Assembly (NCBI RefSeq): GCF_028640845.1
Contig: NC_080546.1
Coordinates: 77,370,697 to 77,434,696, forward strand
DNA from: Ahaetulla prasina
Lineage: Eukaryota > Chordata > Lepidosauria > Squamata > Colubridae
Length of the DNA stretch: 64,000 nucleotides
Direction of reading: 5' to 3'
Part shown: positions 33,324-43,885 of the stretch, one piece after another
Position numbering within the stretch: the first letter of the stretch is position 1
Layout of the letters: each line of letters starts with the position of its first letter
The notes under the pieces: model-generated
What the model saw: only the letters and a program-made list of their open reading frames with translations
What the model was told of the DNA's origin: nothing
The model's database searches: none
Position numbers and translations under genes: made by a program

Positions 33324-33743
33324 CAGGGGTGGGCTGCTGGGGGTTCACACGGGTTCGCAGGGGTTCAGGAGAACCTCTTGCTAAGATTCTGTGCAATTCA
33401 AAGAACCCCCAAATCCCACTCCTGGCTGGCCCCGCCCATCCCACCCCTCCCAGGAGTCCCCACTCAGCCTGTTTTGGATGCAGGTAAGTGCAGGAGAGGC
33501 TGAAAAATGGGCCTACAGGAAGTTTGGGAAGGCCACGAACGGGCCTCCAGATAGCCTCCGGAGCCTGGGGAGGCTGTTTTCGCCCTCCTGGAGGCTCAAA
33601 AAAATTCTCCGGAGCCCAGGGAAGGAAAAAATGTTCCCCACCACCACAATGCAGGAGGCCAACTAGGCCACACCCACCATGGTCACGCCCACCCAGCAAC
33701 CAGGCAGAGAACCCCTTGCTAAAATTTTTGAAGCCCACCCCTG
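33324..33743. mobile_element. hAT element (420 bp)
   Basis: It begins caggggtgggctgctggg and ends gaagcccacccctg. The flanking octamers catatagc (33316-33323) and aatatagc (33744-33751) match at 7 of 8. It is inverted relative to its relative at 10457-10910. GC-rich frames over it are by-products. Confidence 0.85.
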
Positions 33744-33790
33744 AATATAGCCCATTCTACTTCATAAGTACCCCCTATAACCCAATACAG

Positions 33791-33908
33791 CAGGGTACTC
33801 CAACCTTGGTCCCTTTAAGACTTGTGGACTTCAACTCCCAGAGTTGGCTGAGGGACTCTGGGAGTTGAAGTCCACAAGTCTTAAAGGGACCAAGGTTGGA
33901 GACCCTTG
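33791..33908. mobile_element. Foldback hAT MITE (118 bp)
   Basis: A palindrome from cagggtactccaacc to ggttggagacccttg around a gttggctgaggga loop. The flanks caatacag (33783-33790) and caatatac (33909-33916) are imperfect duplications. It is the same family as 665-800 and 31536-31641. Confidence 0.8.
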
Positions 33909-34446
33909 CAATATACAGTTTGATGTGCATGTCCTGCTTTATTCAAAGGGACTTCATTGTATGCAATGGATGTGTGTTGGCTTGTGGTCCTTCCTGTAAA
34001 CAGTACAGAGGGCTTAAAACCTTGGGGGGGTGGGGAATGAACATTATCAGATGTTGCTTCGCATTTTAAATAGGGAAAAAAAGAAGCAACAAGAGAGTTC
34101 ACCTGCACGAAGGTTCCCTCTGATGATGTCACTCCAACTGGCTAAAGATTTCCAGATGTTACAAAAGGTTTCAAATGCTTCCAAAGACAAAAGATGAAGA
34201 TATAACATGATACGCACAGGAATTATCAAGAGGAAATATGCCAGAATTTTGAAACTCCAAACTCCTGAACGAAACTACATTTATTCTTTTCTTCTTGTAG
34301 GACACCAAAGCTTTGATCTTTAAAGTACTTTTCAGGAACAGAAGAGCAGAGATGGGCAGCGCTGTTAGGCGGGGGAAAGAAATGAATATGCTTTAATGTA
34401 TTCCACAAAGTTACACAGCATAAAGAATTTGACTTCTCTTTTAAAG

Positions 34447-34593
34447 GATTCAGAATCACTTCCTAGAGGCACAGTTGACATCAACAGCCAGCAAATGAAC
34501 TCACCAACACCTCCTCTTCCTCCTACTCTCTATGGTGCAGATAAAGTATTTCCTATTCCAATGGCTGGTTCTGGAGCAAAACCAAAGACTGGG
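34447..34593 (+). CDS. DLC1: DLC1-like exon, second of two in the window
   Basis: Another 147-bp phase-0 exon (49 residues), bounded by the acceptor ttctcttttaaag (ending 34446) and a gtgagc donor at 34594. It encodes DSESLPRGTVDINSQQ, a proline-rich middle (SPTPPLPPTLYG) and the end AGSGAKPKTG. In mammalian DLC1, as I recall it, the exon after the IENALS exon starts with a similar D-x-ESGS and ends close to SGTKPKT, before the SAM domain. The order and phase therefore support one gene. The middle is poorly conserved and is expected to be disordered. The SAM-domain exon is not visible up to 64000, consistent with a long following intron. Confidence 0.65.
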
Positions 34594-35026
34594 GTGAGCT
34601 AAAAAAAAAAACAACTTTTAATGTATATGTGTGTGCTTGGAAAGGGATCTCAAACCATGGTTCCGTCCTATAGTTTTTATACATTTGTATAGTTTATTTT
34701 TGAAGAAACTGTCAAAATCTGTGGTGCAGCTAAGGTTCTTTTTCCCTGCCTGATTCAGAACGAGATGGAGAAGGAGTTTGTTTTTTTAAAAAAATCAAAG
34801 TATTTGGAAAGCTGGCAGTCAGTGCACATAGAAAGTAATGATTGTATTTACTCTTTGGTAAATACGAAACACTATCACAGGCATTATGTTCCACACAGCT
34901 CTTATTATCTTGGGGATGTAGATTATTTATTAAATATAATAACTAGTAAGTCATAAAATCAGTTCCTTATTTTACCCATATTTTTTCAGAAGATAGTCTG
35001 GGTTTTTAACTATAATAGCATTTAGC
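34594..35026. other. Intron; nothing recognised
   Basis: Unique-looking DNA after the splice donor. The 63-aa ORF 34765-34956 has no domain signature. Confidence 0.45.
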
Positions 35027-35558
35027 GCTACTAATAGCACTCATATAGCATTTATATACCTCTACACCAGGGGTGAAATGCTACCGGTTCATACCGGTTG
35101 TCCCAAAGCAGTAGTAAAAAATGCTACTAGTTCAGGCAAACCGGTATTTTCAATGATCAGCTGGGCGACGATCAGCTGTGACGTGTGATTTATATTAGCT
35201 AGAATTGTCAGATTTCCTGCTTTCTAGCTAATCTAAATCGTGTGGCACAGTGGATTCTCCCCCCCCCCCTTGCTGTTCTACTTACCTTTGCAGACTCTGA
35301 ATGTTCCTTTTTTAGCACTCATTCAGTAGTGGACTCACAGAACTGGTAGCAAACTTCACCACTGCGCTGCACAGTGCTTTACAGCCCTCTCTAAGCAGTT
35401 TACAAAGTCAGCCTATTTCCCCCAACAATCTGGATCCTCACTTTGCCGACCTCGGAAGGATGGAAGGCTGAGTCAACCTTGAGCCAGTCAGAATTGAACA
35501 GTGAGCTGAAATTAGACTGCATTCTAACTACTGCGCCACCACGGCTCAGTGGTTAGAA
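35027..35558 (-). mobile_element. tRNA-derived SINE split by a hAT MITE
   Basis: Minus-strand copy of the gccgaggtggcgcag family. The tail gcatttatatacc is at 35027-35059; the body and head resume at 35373-35558 (agtcaaccttgagcc, ctaactactgcgccaccacgg). It is interrupted at 35068-35364 by a younger hAT insertion. Confidence 0.8.
35068..35364. mobile_element. hAT MITE (297 bp, accggtt family)
   Basis: It begins caggggtgaaatgctacc and ends aacttcaccactg. The flanks ctctacac (35060-35067) and cgctgcac (35365-35372) agree at 6 of 8 positions. It also contains a small inverted repeat (atttatattagctaga / tctagctaatctaaat). Confidence 0.8.
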
Positions 35559-36227
35559 GACAATAGCTTGTCTTCTAGTCCCTTAACTTGTCTCTCCCCT
35601 TGGGTATGCTTCTTGTCTTGACCACCTCACAAGGCTGGTAATTATATAAATGAACATAAATGAACATAATAATCAGACATACTGGAATAAACTACTTTTT
35701 CAATTATTCAAGCTATATGCATAAAGAAATGTAACTATATCATAGGCTCTTCTCAGTTTCTATCTTAACCTGAAATTAAAAGGGTTTCTAATATGTAGGG
35801 TTCTCTACCCTTGTAACAGGATACTATTCTTACATTCCTCCAAAACAATTACTCTTTGTATTTGACTGCAGTAACGTGGAATAATGCATTCATTATCTAT
35901 TAAATTACCCATTGTACTTGGGCTTTAGAAAGAAGGCTTGTCCATTATTTTAAAACAGCATTGTGATAAATCTTCCATTGCAATCAGTGGTGAATGCTTA
36001 AAGGGAGATTTTCCTGCTTTTTTTGTACTGGATGCCCTAACCAAGAAAAATTTAATCATTTTTTATTTGAACATTTTAGTTGTTAAATATTGAATTATGA
36101 TATATTTCATATATGTTTGTTGCAGCGATTTCTTGTTCAACATAATTCAAGTACAATTGACTAATAGGTTGAATAAATACAATTGCCCACACAATAGTGT
36201 GGGTGGGTGGCGATCGTTATCTTTCAA
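35559..36227. other. No gene seen
   Basis: Probable intron; AT-rich spacer without recognised repeats. Confidence 0.4.
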
Positions 36228-36229
36228 TA

Positions 36230-36406
36230 CAGATAGTCCTTGACTTACAATGGTAATTGACCCTGGCCTTTATGATAGTCATGACAGTCGTAAAGTGGGT
36301 CACTACATGCCTGAACCTGTTTTTATGACTTTTTTTGTGTGATGGTAGTTAAGCAAACATGTCAATCATAAAGCAAATGTTGCAGTTATTAAGTCAAGGA
36401 CTATCT
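36230..36406 (+). mobile_element. TA-type MITE (aagtcaaggact family), short copy
   Basis: The termini cagatagtccttgactta and taagtcaaggactatct are complementary. TA precedes it at 36228-36229. The interior is a deleted version of 40527-40912. Confidence 0.75.
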
Positions 36407-36841
36407 ACCTATATGGTTCAATCCATTGTTTGGGGAAATATTCCTCAAAAAAGCTAATGCTGGAAATTCCAGATATTCTATGAACCTTCTGAACAGAAAA
36501 TGCCTATATAGCAATTCTATGGGCTGGGCAGGTATAGGTGTCAGGCGTGTCTCCATTCAAAACCCCAAAAAGAAAACCCTCGACTCCATGGTTGTAGAGA
36601 AGAGGTACTTCTACTGAGTTTGAAATGATAGCAATGAAAGAAAAGATCTGAAGCAAAAAGCGCAAAAGTTACATATTGAAAGTATCCCCAAATCCCTCCT
36701 CCCAAGGAGCCAGGCTGAATGTTCAATCTCCAACCCATATGGTGTCATATGGGGCACACCTTCAGGTGTTTTCATCCATCTGCTATTCTAGGACAGTTGA
36801 CCTTGACTGGGTATAAACAAGTCTATTCAACTGTGCAGTAA
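36407..36841. other. No gene seen
   Basis: Unique-looking DNA. The sequence 36541-36640 has no supported exon. Confidence 0.4.
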
Positions 36842-37378
36842 TGTTGTGATCCAAAGCCCAAGTAGCTAGTAGGAAACTCAGTCAGTGTAAAAACAAACAA
36901 ACTTTATTAGAGCAGCTGAGAATTAATTCATTCTCAGCACAGTCCAACTAAATTAAAGCAAATTCTTCCCAATGCAATTCCTCAGTCCTATCACCAACCT
37001 TGGTCCAATTAGGCAAACTGCCAAAGGCCTTTCTTGGGAAAAGTTCAGAAGACACCAATACAAAACAAATGCAACAAGACAAAACTATCAACACTGTTTT
37101 CCGGCAAAGAGCCCAAATGCCATTGCTGGTCTTTTAAGCCTTATGGGAGGGGCCAATCATCTTTTGGCCCTACTCCTGAGTCGTCCTCTTTGGTTGAGCT
37201 GTTCTTGCCTTCTGGCAGCTCTTCTCATGCGTGCATTAGGAACAGGCCCCTCCTGTTCCTCTGCCTCACTACTGTCAGCCTCTGGAGGCTCTGGAGTCCG
37301 CACATCACTCCCAGATGGCCCCGGCCCCATCTCTGCCTCCGACACAGAGCCTTCATCCGGGCCTTCCCCAGCCAGTCC
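36842..37378 (-). mobile_element. LTR, truncated at its 5' end
   Basis: Same family as 26578-27199: it starts tgttgtgatcc on the + strand and carries the same acidic minus frame (37157-37345). The far end does not reach CACAACA; instead the sequence turns back on itself at about 37378-37420 (see finding). No target duplication can be read. Confidence 0.75.
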
Positions 37379-37461
37379 TGGAGGCTGCGGAAGGCCCAGA
37401 TGAAGGCTCTGCGTCTGACCATTTGGTACAAAATATAAATTGAAATGTAAATAAAGACCCT

Positions 37462-37814
37462 TAGTAAAGGTAAAGGTAAAGGTTCCCCTCGCACATATGT
37501 GCTAGTCATTCCCAACTCTAGGGGGTGATGCTCATCTCCATTTCAAAGCTGAAGAGCCAGCACTGTCCAAAGATGTCTTTGTGGTCATGACTAAATGCCA
37601 AAGGTAGACAGAACGCTGTTACCTTCCCACCAAAGGTGGTCCCTATTTTTCTACTTGCATTTTTCACGTGCTTTCAAACTGCTAGGTTGGCAGAAGCTGA
37701 GACAAGTAACAGGGGTTCATCCCGTTATGCAGCACTAGGGATTCGAACCACTAAACTACCTACTTTTTGATTGACAAGCTCAGCATCTTAGCCACTGAGC
37801 CACCATGTCCCTTT
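37462..37814 (-). mobile_element. Sauria-type SINE, full length with target duplication
   Basis: A complete minus-strand copy, tail (GTAAAG)n to head (gccaccatgtccc), flanked by the perfect 11-bp duplication ATAAAGACCCT at 37451-37461 and 37815-37825. This is the clearest SINE insertion in the window. Confidence 0.92.
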
Positions 37815-37915
37815 ATAAAGACCCTAAATACAAATTAAAACTCTAATAAACTCAAGATAGCAAAATGCTATACCCTAAAGTGTTATTTCATGGTTTGTAT
37901 CAGGCAGGAACAAAA

Positions 37916-38593
<678 letters not shown>

Positions 38594-39261
38594 TGACATA
38601 CAAGAATTGAAATATCAAGTGATAAACGTACATCTCTATAGTATTGGCAGGATATTAGGAAATTTTCAATTTATCCCACCTCTCTGAAGCCACATGGATA
38701 ATGCCATTCAGAGAAAGAAATGCCCACAGAGGTTCGATAAAAGTGCCATCCTCGCTTTTATGGCAAAGTCCACATTAATAGTTTGCCAACTTACAAGAAT
38801 TCTGCCAATGGGTCATGACCTTTTCCTAAGTCCTCATCAGTCTGGACAGCCATGTCTCACACACACTATTTAACCATTTATGTTGCCTTAGAAGAAAGAA
38901 GGCGGCCCTTGCCTTCACTGATAGTAGATAAGGTTGATGACTGTAGAAATTTATTAGCTATTTTCACTGCGTATATTCAGCTTGACAGGTAGACTGTGGT
39001 ATCATGGAGATTCAGAAGGATAAAGCCAAGCAGTTTGATATTGCAATCTGAGGTAGTACATAATATTTACTGACAAGTTTGCTCTGTTCTATTCATTGTC
39101 CAATAATTCACTAATTACTGTATATGCCTTATAACGTCTTTGGAAGATGAGAAATTTAGCCTTTTTCCTAAGAGAAAAATTCAAACCGCTAGGGAAGCCA
39201 TTTTCAGTAAAAGAAAGAATCATTGTATTATCCAGTAGAGTTGGGGAAAAAATTATTCAGC
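38594..39261. other. No gene seen
   Basis: Unique-looking DNA. Confidence 0.4.
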
Positions 39262-39263
39262 TA

Positions 39264-39565
39264 ATGTGTTTCCCTGAAAATAAGACCCTATCTTATATTT
39301 TTTGAACCTCGGAATAAGTGCTTGGCCTTATTTTCGGGAATGTCTTATTACTTTGGGGCACAAGGAGCAAGACGGGGCTCCTCTTGCCGTCTTACCTGAT
39401 TTCCAGCTCTGTCTCCCTAACCCTAACCAGAGGAAATGGCGGGGACCGGCTATTAAATATTTTTGGGGAGGGTTTATTTTGGCGGGGGGGCTTATTTTAG
39501 CGCATGCACTCAAAAACCCAATTGGGTTTATTATCAGGGAATGTCTTATTTTAGGGGAAACAGGG
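39264..39565. mobile_element. TA-type MITE (aaaataagac family, 302 bp)
   Basis: The left end gtttccctgaaaataagac and right end gtcttattttaggggaaac are complementary. TA is at 39262-39263 and 39566-39567. The interior has a GC-rich block and several cttattttagcg-like words. Confidence 0.75.
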
Positions 39566-39567
39566 TA

Positions 39568-40524
39568 TCTTTGGGGAATGGAAGTTAGCTTCATTTCAGG
39601 ATGAAATTAGAGAATCAACATAAAAACTGAACCAAAATGAAGTCAGAATTGAAATTCTGTTTGGATATTGAATGGGTATCTTTTTAATCAAATATCTCTG
39701 GAAAAAATATTCCTCACATCTAGTTCCTTTCCTATAAAGGCTTCTGATAAGAATAAAACCACAACAATCCACGGAAGCTTTTGCCAAAGTCTACTCCTAT
39801 TTATAGCATCAAAAGCCAACATAAAATCCTCAAAAGCAATAGAAAAGGCTTAAAAATGGAAAATTCCAGCCAGGCTTATAATGAGTTAATTAAAGCAGAG
39901 TCTCTTTGAAATGCTTCCTTCCCACAGATGTCACATCTGGAGTGTGTTGCCTCTCCTCAGACCAGCTGAGCATCCCCGTCTGCCTTTCAGTCTCCCAAAC
40001 AATCACTCACCTCACATTACCTCCATTAACATACACAGACATGTCTACTTTTAGGTAACAAAACACATCTTGGAAGATTTCCAGATATCATGTTGTCATC
40101 CTTCAGCTAGAAACCTGACAGTAGTTCAGTATTCTGTTATGCTGTGAAACACGGTACAAAAATCACTGCATCTCATTCTCCTCCTGGAAAAATATCTGCG
40201 TGTACCAGATGCATGGTATAATTATTCAGAATTGCAGGGTGACGGTTCATGTGACCAAAATTGTCTGTGTCCCACATACTTTAGCTGCCACTGTCCTCAT
40301 CCCACACCCCCACAAAAAATAGCGGTTACCAGATGATCCGGTTCTTGCTTCAGTCCAATGGAAGCACATTCCCCACATAGTCAAAACTGCACGTCCCAAT
40401 TGTTTTCAGGCATCATATAAACTGCAGATTGGGCTAATTTAGGAATTAATAGCGAGGAAGCAAAGGCTAACGTTTCCTTGTTTCATAGAGTGGCTGTCTG
40501 CCCAAATCATAATCCAATGTGAGA
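39568..40524. other. No gene seen
   Basis: About 950 bp of unique-looking DNA, no supported exon. Confidence 0.4.
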
Positions 40525-40526
40525 TA

Positions 40527-40912
40527 CAGATAGACCTCAATTTACGACCTCAATTTGAGCCAAAAATTTATGTCGCTGAATGAGAAATTTGTGAGTTTTG
40601 CCCCATTTTACAATTTTTCTTGCCGCATTTGTTAAGTGAACCACTGCAGTTGTTAAGTTAGTAACACGGTTGTTAAGTGAACCTGGTTTCCCCACTGACT
40701 TTGCTTATCAGAAGGTCACAAAAGGGGATCAAGTGACCCAGCAACCATCATAAATATAAACCAGTTGTCAAGCATCTGAATGTAGAACACATGATCATGG
40801 GGATGCTGTAACAGTCGTAAGTGTGAGAAATGGTCATAAGTCAGTTTTTTTTCAGTGCCATTGTAACTTTGAACGGTCCCTAAACGAACTGTTGTAAGTC
40901 AAGGACTACCTG
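40527..40912 (+). mobile_element. TA-type MITE (aagtcaaggact family, 386 bp)
   Basis: The left end cagatagacctcaatttacg and right end gtaagtcaaggactacctg are complementary with mismatches. TA is at 40525-40526 and 40913-40914. It is the longest copy of a family with four members here (2786, 13280, 36230, 40527). Confidence 0.8.
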
Positions 40913-40964
40913 TACAGACTACCTGCTGGTCTGAATTGCAGTATGTTGGCTCAAGACGCCCATG

Positions 40965-41035
40965 GTAGTGCTTATTCTGGATTAAGGTTTTTAAGAAGAG
41001 ACTGGACAGACACGTGTCTGAAATGGTATAGGGCT
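40965..41035 (+). mobile_element. CR1-group 3'UTR fragment
   Basis: The phrase ggtttttaagaagagactgg ... tgaaatggtatagg is a sense CR1 3'UTR piece. It is cut exactly where LTR-like sequence begins at 41036. Confidence 0.75.
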
Positions 41036-41488
41036 GGGAGTAGCATAGGCCGGCCCGACGACTCGGGAGGAGAACGCCCCACCCTGTTTCACAAGGCACA
41101 CCTGGGGACTGAGACTTAAGGAGATGCTGTGGGGAGGGGTGTCCGTTGGGAAGAATCGCTGAATTCATGGAGTTTTGTGTGCCGTTGCCGATGTCTGGAG
41201 TTTGCTGGACTTCTTGCTTTATTGCTGCCTCGTTCCTTTGCCCCATTGGACTCATTGCCTTATTGCTGCCTTGATCTTTTGCCTCTCTGGATTTCTTGCC
41301 TTGAAACCATTGTGCTAACTGTTTTGCTGGACTACTCGTAGCCAGAGGCTGCTGGAGGTGTGTGTGAACACTTTGCTCTGGGACTTCCCATAAATGTAGA
41401 AGTGTTTAAAGAAAAGTTTGTGCAATAAAGTGGAGTTTGAACGATCAACTGGCTGTGTTGCCTCCATGCCTTGCCCTGGGTCATCACA
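41036..41488 (+). mobile_element. LTR fragment (3' part) with poly(A) signal
   Basis: 41036-41325 is nearly identical to 49863-50146, and the sequence here continues to a TG-CA style end, ggtcatcaca at 41488. The signal caataaag lies near 41423. The corresponding 5' part survives only in the other copy (49555-50146). Confidence 0.7.
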
Positions 41489-41590
41489 GAATAACAGAGT
41501 TGGAACCTGTGCAACCGCGTGCTTAAGCAAGAAACCTACAAATGAAATCAGACAAATGATTGCCTAACCTCTTCTTAAAAACTTCCATCC
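41489..41590 (-). mobile_element. CR1-group 3' end fragment, antisense
   Basis: The phrases gaataacagagttgg, cttaagcaagaaacc and cagacaaatgattgcc are the antisense 3' end of CR1. Together with 40965-41035 this leaves CR1 pieces in opposite orientations on the two sides of the LTR fragment. Confidence 0.7.
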
Positions 41591-42096
41591 GGTAAAAAGT
41601 TGAAGGAAGTAATGAGCTTTAAGACACGTGTGAAAACATGAGCAAGGAAAAGTTAATTGACTTAATGGGCCATTTTTGTATCAACTGCAAGATAATAAAA
41701 ATGGCAGCTGTTGATCAGTGGACAACTATTCCCGCCTCCTTTCCACTCTTAGCAGGATGAAATACTGTAGTTGAAGGAGAGGAAACCCAACCAAATGCTA
41801 GACCCAACTGAAGTTGAGACTTCACTAAAAGGGAAAGAGGCACTTCAGGCCATCCATTGAAGTAGACATCACTGTCTATTGGAGATGGACAGTCAACTCT
41901 ATGATCAATTTGGACAGATGTATTTTTTATAACTATTCCAAACTCAAAGTAGAAATTACTAAAAATCTATGATTCTGTTATAGCAAAATTCAGCAAACAT
42001 GGATTTAATTAGTTCCACTGTAAGTGCAGAAAGATATCATAGTCAATACAGTACTTAATGTTGGAATAAAATCCAACACAGCTGTAATCTTTCTAT
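41591..42096. other. No gene seen
   Basis: Unique-looking DNA up to the sharp left boundary of block A. Confidence 0.4.
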
Positions 42097-43052
42097 CATT
42101 TCATATATTAAAGGAAATTATATCACTCATTGGCTTTCGCTTTTAAAAAAAAAATCATTATGGATGTCAATTGCAAGAGGAATTGCTATGTCCTCTTTAC
42201 AATAAAAACACTGTGAAATGTTGGGCTGAGTAGAAAGGGAACTCAGCAAATGTGCAGATAAAACATACAGAAGGATCTTGACAGACTTGAACATTGGGCG
42301 CTATCTCACAAAGTGAAATTCAACTGTGAAAAAAGTAAGGTTCTACATTTAGGCAAGAAAAACAAAATGTACAGGTACGATATATGTGGTACCTCACTCA
42401 ATAGTAGCAACTGTGAGAGGGATCTTGGAGTTCTAGTGGACAACCATTTAGATATGAGCCAGCAGTGTGCAGTAGCTGCCAAAAAAGCCAACACAGTTCT
42501 AGGCTGCATAAACAGAAGGATAGAATCAAGATCACGTGAAGTGTTAATACCACTCTATAATGACTTGGTAAGGCCACACTTGGAATATTGCATTCAGTTT
42601 TGGTCACCACAATGTAAAAAAGATGTTGAGACTCTAGAAAAGAGTGCAGAGAAGAGCAACAAAGATGATTAGGGGATTGGAGGCTAAAACATATGAAAAT
42701 GTTTGCAGGAACTGGGCATGGCTAGTTTAATGAAAAGAAGGAGCAAAGGTGACATGATCGCAGTGTACTGATATTTGAGGCGCTCTCACAAAAAAGAGGC
42801 TGGTCAACCTATTTACCAAAGCACCAGAAGGCAAGATAAGAAGCAATGGATGGAAACTAATCAAGGAGAGAAGCAACCCTAGAACGAAGGAGAAATTTCC
42901 TGATGGTGAAGACAAGTAACCAGTGGAATAGCTTGCTTTCAGATGTTCTGGGTGCTCCATCACTGGAGGTTTTTAAGAAGAGATTGGACAGCCATTCGTC
43001 CAGAATGGTAAAAGGTCTCCTGCTTCTGCAAGTGGTTGGACTAGAAGCTCTC

Positions 43053-43157
43053 TGTTGTGTATGATCCTATTGGTGGGAATTTCCAGCGGGAAAACATTCA
43101 AATCCTATTGGCTGGTACCTGAGCCAGGTGTGTATAAAAGGGGGACCCTTCTGCCTG

Positions 43158-43227
<70 letters not shown>

Positions 43228-43856
43228 TCAGAGTTGGAAGGGACCTTGGAGGTCTTCTAGTCCAACCCCCTGCCCAGGCAGGAAACCCTACACCATTTCA
43301 GACAAATGGCTATCCAACATTTTCTTAAAAATTTCCAGTGTTGGAGCATTCACAACTTCTGCAGGCAAGTTGTTCCACTGATTAATTGTTCTAACTGTCA
43401 GGAAAGTTCTCCTTAGTTCTAGGTTGCATCTCTCCTTGATTAGTTTCCACCCATTGCTTCTTGTTCTACCCTTTGGAGAATAGTTTGACTCCCTCTTCTT
43501 TGTGGCAACCCCTGAGATATTGGAACACTGCTATCATGTCTCCCCTAGTCCTTCTTTTCATTAAACTAGGCATACCGAGTTCCTGCAACCATTCTTCATA
43601 TGTTTTAGCCTCCAGTCCCCTAATCATCTTTGTTGCTCTTCTCTGCACTCTTTCTAGAGTCTCAACATCCTTTTTACATCGTGGCGACCAAAACTGAATG
43701 CAGTATTCCAAGTGTGGCCTTACCAGGGCATTATAAAGTGGTATTAACACTTTAACGTAACGTATTAACGTATGTACTTTCGCTGAAGTCTCACACTAAA
43801 TAAAAAAGCTGTTGTCACTCACTTGTCTCAAGCCTCCTCACTCACCCGATCTAACA
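43053..43856 (+). mobile_element. Solo LTR (block A), itself split by an antisense CR1
   Basis: It begins tgttgtgtatgatcc and ends gatctaaca. It is flanked by the perfect 5-bp duplication CTCTC at 43048-43052 and 43857-43861. The promoter parts are visible: ctattggct (inverted CCAAT) near 43115 and tataaaag at 43133-43140. The 3' end aaagctgttgtcact resembles the end of the gypsy LTR at 50147, suggesting a related family. The LTR proper is only about 210 bp; the rest is the insertion at 43159-43750. Confidence 0.8.
43159..43750 (-). mobile_element. CR1-group LINE 3' end with (AAT)n tail (block A)
   Basis: An AAT run of about 23 units (43159-43227) is followed by an antisense CR1 end. The minus ORF 43466-43750 covers [38 protein letters not shown] and [10 protein letters not shown]. 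It is inserted in the LTR, so it is the youngest layer of this nest. Confidence 0.85.
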
Positions 43857-43885
43857 CTCTCCAACTCTGTTATTCTGTTAAGTGA

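Larger units (their letters stand above)
31277..34446 (+). other. Intron between the two DLC1-like exons (3,170 bp)
   Basis: It starts gtaagt and ends cttctcttttaaag. It carries a foldback hAT (31536-31641), a LINE tail with a (GATTA)n expansion (31709-31822), the segment reused inverted in blocks A and B (31830-32456), a LINE 3' end (32234-32578) and two more hAT elements (33324-33743, 33791-33908). The stretches 32579-33315 and 33917-34446 hold nothing I recognise. Confidence 0.65.
42260..43885 (+). mobile_element. CR1-group LINE 3' end (block A) split by a solo LTR
   Basis: Sense CR1 at 42260-43052 and 43862-43885. The ORF 42313-42672 has ERDLGVLVDNHLDMSQQC, KKANTVLGCI and [15 protein letters not shown], the C-terminal part of CR1 ORF2. 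It shifts frame near 42640. Copy B keeps this frame longer. The 3' end (ggttggactagaag...ccaactctgttattctg) is interrupted by the LTR at 43053-43856. Confidence 0.85.

Noticed and set aside
2155..37814. tRNA-like heads with A- and B-box motifs at 2155, 7626, 25528, 29673 and 37814
   Set aside because: They are the promoters of SINEs: followed by SINE bodies and tails, and lacking an intact cloverleaf.
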